Part shown: piece after piece, positions 5,772-8,799 of the stretch
How positions within the stretch are numbered: the first letter of the stretch is position 1
How the letters are laid out: each line of letters opens with the position of its first letter
Assembly: GCA_009908925.1 (NCBI GenBank)
Contig: JAAAOH010000087.1
Span: forward strand, 1 to 8,799
DNA: 8,799 bases
Reading direction: 5' to 3'
From: Spirochaetota bacterium
GTDB lineage: Bacteria; Spirochaetota; Spirochaetia; DSM-27196; PWMO01
Program-made: the position numbers and the translations under genes
The notes under the pieces: model-generated
Told to the model about the DNA's origin: nothing
The model's input: the letters and a program-made list of their open reading frames with translations, nothing else
The model's database searches: none

Positions 5772-7149
5772 TATTGGCGACTATAAGTATGGATTTCATT
5801 ACCCCGATACCTCGGTTTTCAAGTCGAGGAAGGGTATCGACGAGGAAGTCGTTCACGCGATCTCCGATCACAAAGGTGAGCCGGACTGGATGCGACGGTT
5901 CCGGCTGCAGTCGCTCGAAGCGTTTCGCGCGCGACCGATGCCGAACTGGGGCGCAGACCTCTCGGACATCGACTTCGAGGACATCTTCTACTACATAAAG
6001 CCCTCCGACCGGCAGAGCCGGAACTGGGAGGACGTTCCGGCCGAGATCAAGGAAACCTTCGACCGCATCGGTATTCCCGAGGCAGAGAAGAAATACCTTG
6101 CCGGTGTCGGTGCGCAGTACGACTCCGAGGTCGTCTATCACAACATACAGAAACGACTCGAGGACAAAGGTGTCATCTTCAGTGACCCCGAGACCGCCGT
6201 CCGCGAGCATCCCGAGATCGTGCAGAAGTACTTCGGCACGGTCATTCCCTACAACGACAACAAGTTCGCGGCGCTCAACAGCTCGGTGTGGTCCGGCGGA
6301 AGCTTCATCTACGTGCCTCCCGGTGTCGAAGTGGACATTCCGCTTCAGGCCTACTTCCGCATCAACAGTCAGAACTTCGGTCAATTCGAGCGCACGCTCA
6401 TCATCGCCGACGAAGGCGCGTTCGTGCATTACGTCGAGGGGTGTACCGCGCCCATCTACACCACCGACTCCCTGCACTCGGCGGTCGTGGAGATCATCGC
6501 CATGCCGAACGCGCGGGTTCGTTACACGACCATCCAGAACTGGTCGAGCAACGTATACAACCTCGTGACCAAGCGTGCGGTCGCCCACGAGAACGCGACC
6601 GTCGAGTGGGTCGACGGAAACATCGGCAGTAAGCGCACCATGAAGTATCCCTCTGTGATGCTCATGGGTGAGGGCGCTCACGGGGAGGTGCTCTCCATCG
6701 CCTTCGCCGGCACGGGACAGGAGCAGGACACCGGCGGCAAGATCGTGCACGCGGCCAACAACACGAGCTCCGTCATTACCTCCAAGTCCATCAGCAAGGA
6801 CGGCGGGACGGCGAGCTACCGCGGTCAGATCAAGGTCGAGGACGATGTGGAACAGGCCCGCTCGCACGTGGTCTGCGACGCTCTGCTCCTCGACGAGGAC
6901 TCCACGAGCAACACCTATCCGTACATGGACATCAAGTCCGACGATGTCACCATCGAGCACGAGGCGAAGGTCTCGAAGATCTCCGAGGAGCAACTCTTCT
7001 ACCTCATGAGCCGCGGCTTCGACGAGAACGAAGCTTCGATGATGATCGTTAACGGATTTCTCGAGCCGCTTGTGAAGCAGTTGCCCATGGAGTACGCTGT
7101 TGAATTGAACCGACTCATCGAGCTCGAGATGGAAGGCTCGGTCGGGTAA
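5746..7149 (+). CDS. sufB: SufB, Fe-S scaffold subunit
   Basis: This 467-residue scaffold protein builds nascent clusters together with SufC and SufD. The N-terminal helical part is followed by the right-handed beta-helix core typical of SufB/SufD (for example VWSGGSFIYVPPGV, 181-194, and EGCTAPIYTTDSLHSAVVE, 231-249). The C-terminal helical domain carries HEAKVSKISEEQLFYLMSRG (405-424), the region that binds SufC. C377 in VVCDALLLDEDS sits where E. coli SufB has the cluster-building Cys405, and E406 in the HEA motif has the spacing of E. coli Glu434. So the key catalytic residues appear intact. The ATG at 5746 is 5 nt after GGAGGA and lies within the end of sufC. Length and sequence are normal for the non-enterobacterial SufB class. 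Confidence 0.97.
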   Translation: MSSQPQAVDIGDYKYGFHYPDTSVFKSRKGIDEEVVHAISDHKGEPDWMRRFRLQSLEAFRARPMPNWGADLSDIDFEDIFYYIKPSDRQSRNWEDVPAEIKETFDRIGIPEAEKKYLAGVGAQYDSEVVYHNIQKRLEDKGVIFSDPETAVREHPEIVQKYFGTVIPYNDNKFAALNSSVWSGGSFIYVPPGVEVDIPLQAYFRINSQNFGQFERTLIIADEGAFVHYVEGCTAPIYTTDSLHSAVVEIIAMPNARVRYTTIQNWSSNVYNLVTKRAVAHENATVEWVDGNIGSKRTMKYPSVMLMGEGAHGEVLSIAFAGTGQEQDTGGKIVHAANNTSSVITSKSISKDGGTASYRGQIKVEDDVEQARSHVVCDALLLDEDSTSNTYPYMDIKSDDVTIEHEAKVSKISEEQLFYLMSRGFDENEASMMIVNGFLEPLVKQLPMEYAVELNRLIELEMEGSVG

Positions 7150-7170
7150 GCGAAAGGAACTGGGCAAATC

Positions 7171-8514
7171 ATGGACTCAAGCCACGTAGCCCCGGCCTTT
7201 ACGGGAACCGGGGACATACACAAGTTTATAGAGACACGAGACGAGCCCGCCTGGATGCTCGACATCCGACGGGCCGCTCTGGAGAATTTCTCACGTATGG
7301 AGTGGCCCACGCCTCAGGACGAGGAGTGGCGTCGCTCCGATATCGGCAACTACGATTTCGATTCCTATGATTTCGCGGGGGCTCCCGATGCGGAGGCGCC
7401 GGCCGGCGATCTGCCGGACGGCGTGGCGGGCCGGATCGATTTCGACGGTCCGACCTCCACGGGCGTGGCATTGTCGAGTGAGCTCTCTCGCCGCGGCGTC
7501 GTATTCGATTCCCTCGAGCATCTTCTCAAGCGTGTGCGCGCGGGCGAAAAGGCGAGCGACGGGGCGGTCGATGCGGTGAAACGTCTCCTCGGAGGCAGCG
7601 CTGCCTGGGACGAGAACCGCACCTTCCCCTTTCATTACAGCGCGTGGACCCACGGCGTCGTGCTATACGTACCTGCCGGGGTCATGGTGGAGGAGCCCTT
7701 CGTCGTGAGCTTCTCCGAGAGCGGAGATGGTCGCTTGTCCCTCCCGCAGATCGTCGGAGCCGTCGGGCAGGGCGCAGACGCCACCCTCATCCAGCAGGTT
7801 CGAGCCGCAGAGGACGAGGGCGAGGTATTCCTTTCCGACGGCGTAGACCTCGAAGTCGGCGCCGGCGGCAGGCTCAGCTTCTTCGCTCACCACGACCTCA
7901 ACATCGACTCGAGCACCGTCAGCAACGGATTCGGTCGCGTGGGCCGCGACGCCCATCTCCATCATTTCTTAAGCTCCTTCGGCGGGATGTTCTCGAAGTT
8001 CCGCTTCGATGTGATCCTGCAGGACCAGGGGGCGGATGCGCTTATCGATGGTATCTACTTCGGGCGCGAGGACCAGCACATGGACCTCCGCACCGTGCAG
8101 GATCACCGGGGACACCACACCGGCAGCCGGACCTTCTACAAGGGCGCCGTGAAGGACGAAGCTCGAAGCGTATATCAGGGCCTCATCAAGGTCGACCACG
8201 ACGCGCCGCAGACCGACGCCTACCTGACCAACAACAACCTCATCCTCAATGACGGCGCGCGATCGGACTCCATACCGAGCCTGCAGATCAACACCGACGA
8301 CGTGAAGTGCAGCCACGGCTCCACCACCGGCCGCATCGACCAGCGCCAGCTCTTCTACCTGCTGACCCGCGGGTACAACCCGACCGAGGCACGCGTGATG
8401 CTCGTGCAGGGCTTCTTCGAGGAGCTCATCTCCCGTGCTCCTGCGGTCGTGCAGGAGGAGCTGCGAAACGAGGTCGAAGAGCGCATCCTCGCCGAGGAGG
8501 ACGACGAGGAGTAG
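7171..8514 (+). CDS. sufD: SufD, Fe-S scaffold partner subunit
   Basis: This 447-residue SufB paralogue forms the SufBC2D complex. The N-terminal domain has the family's W-rich start (EPAWMLDIRRAAL, 25-37, then EEWRRSDIGNYDF, 51-63). The beta-helix core includes YSAWTHGVVLYVPAGV (156-171) and HHFLSSFGGMFSKFRFDVIL (264-283). The C-terminal part has DDVKCSHGSTTGRIDQRQLF (376-395). H382 in KCSHGS corresponds to E. coli SufD His360, needed for cluster formation with the SufB cysteine. The C-terminus is strongly acidic (AEEDDEE). AAAGGA (7153-7158) lies 12 nt before the ATG, a slightly long spacing, and the gap to sufB is 21 bp. Its stop is one base from the next start codon. Confidence 0.96.
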   Translation: MDSSHVAPAFTGTGDIHKFIETRDEPAWMLDIRRAALENFSRMEWPTPQDEEWRRSDIGNYDFDSYDFAGAPDAEAPAGDLPDGVAGRIDFDGPTSTGVALSSELSRRGVVFDSLEHLLKRVRAGEKASDGAVDAVKRLLGGSAAWDENRTFPFHYSAWTHGVVLYVPAGVMVEEPFVVSFSESGDGRLSLPQIVGAVGQGADATLIQQVRAAEDEGEVFLSDGVDLEVGAGGRLSFFAHHDLNIDSSTVSNGFGRVGRDAHLHHFLSSFGGMFSKFRFDVILQDQGADALIDGIYFGREDQHMDLRTVQDHRGHHTGSRTFYKGAVKDEARSVYQGLIKVDHDAPQTDAYLTNNNLILNDGARSDSIPSLQINTDDVKCSHGSTTGRIDQRQLFYLLTRGYNPTEARVMLVQGFFEELISRAPAVVQEELRNEVEERILAEEDDEE

Positions 8515-8515
8515 C

Positions 8516-8799
8516 ATGGCCAAGTGGAGAGAGGCCGTACGGGTCGAAGACTTCAAGAAGACATACAAGTTCGTCCACCGGCGCAAAGAGATCTGCATCT
8601 ACAGGCTCGAGGACGGCATCTACGCAACCGACAACTCCTGCTCCCATGAGTACTCTCCCCTCCACGAGGGGATGATCATGGGCGGAGATGTCTACTGCCC
8701 CAAGCACGGCTCCCGATTCGATATCCGCAGCGGCGCGGTGAAGGACTATCCGGCCACCCGGCCGGTGAAGACCTACGAGACAAAAGTGGAAGACGGGGT
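8516..8799 (+). CDS. Rieske-type [2Fe-2S] ferredoxin, 3' end outside window
   Basis: The first 94 residues of a small Rieske protein are present and the window ends before the stop. The two cluster-binding loops are complete: C42-S-H44 and C61-P-K-H64, with 16 residues between them. They ligate a [2Fe-2S] cluster through two Cys and two His. The spacing and the absence of disulfide cysteines or a membrane anchor match the soluble ferredoxin subunit of ring-hydroxylating dioxygenase systems rather than bc1-type Rieske proteins. The start at 8516 lies one base after the sufD stop, with AGGAG (8507-8511) inside the end of sufD, so it is cotranslated with the suf genes. Small Rieske proteins occur inside suf operons of several phyla. 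An electron-donor or cluster-acceptor role is inferred, not shown. Confidence 0.9.
   Translation, partial: MAKWREAVRVEDFKKTYKFVHRRKEICIYRLEDGIYATDNSCSHEYSPLHEGMIMGGDVYCPKHGSRFDIRSGAVKDYPATRPVKTYETKVEDG

Noticed and set aside
5656..7167. Long minus-strand open frame (503 codons) opposite sufB
   Set aside because: sufB on the plus strand is unmistakable. The antisense product is Val/Asp/His-rich and without motifs, an artefact of GC bias at third positions.

Overview
This is a GC-rich bacterial window with almost no non-coding space. Its core is the start of a SUF iron-sulfur cluster assembly operon on the plus strand (4641 to the right edge). A three-gene operon on the minus strand (1689-4535) diverges from it. 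To the left are a plus-strand regulatory protein (335-1648) and the tail of an unidentified gene (2-211). The host cannot be fixed from sequence alone. A stand-alone protein fusing an anti-sigma-type HATPase domain to a cyclic-nucleotide-binding domain, next to a sufCBD-Rieske operon in a GC-rich genome, makes me lean towards a free-living spirochaete (inference, moderate to low confidence).

Left part (1-1688): a plus-strand reading frame enters from the left and stops at 211. A short minus-strand frame (151-309) overlaps its end and encodes a credible 52-residue single-pass membrane peptide with a well-placed ribosome binding site. The 437-residue protein at 335-1648 has an undefined N-terminal region, a GHKL ATPase domain with its N, G1 and G2 boxes, and a C-terminal cNMP-binding domain. 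It looks like a second-messenger-gated anti-sigma or switch kinase. A 40-bp GC-rich gap that can form hairpins separates it from the convergent operon.

Minus-strand operon (4535 down to 1689): a flavodoxin-2-type NAD(P)H:quinone oxidoreductase-like flavoprotein, a SixA-type phosphohistidine phosphatase, and a UbiB/ADCK-type atypical kinase with two C-terminal membrane helices. sixA and ubiB overlap by GTGA, so they are probably translationally coupled. UbiB and the flavoprotein both suggest quinone or redox membrane chemistry; the place of SixA in that is unclear.

Plus-strand SUF operon: a MIP18/DUF59 protein (SufT-like), then SufC (ATPase), SufB and SufD (scaffold pair), then a Rieske [2Fe-2S] ferredoxin cut by the window edge. 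Gaps are 45, -26, 21 and 1 bp, as in a single transcript. The cysteine desulfurase (SufS) and SufU/SufE expected for such an operon would lie beyond the right edge. The 105-bp divergent gap (4536-4640) holds a plausible sigma-70 promoter whose -10 box is overlapped by a perfect 15-bp inverted repeat, which is a good candidate operator.

I see no RNA gene, mobile element or CRISPR array. Nothing here is clearly a new system. The items most worth a second look are the HATPase-cNMP fusion, the candidate suf operator, the small membrane-peptide frame, and the flavoprotein-SixA-UbiB operon.
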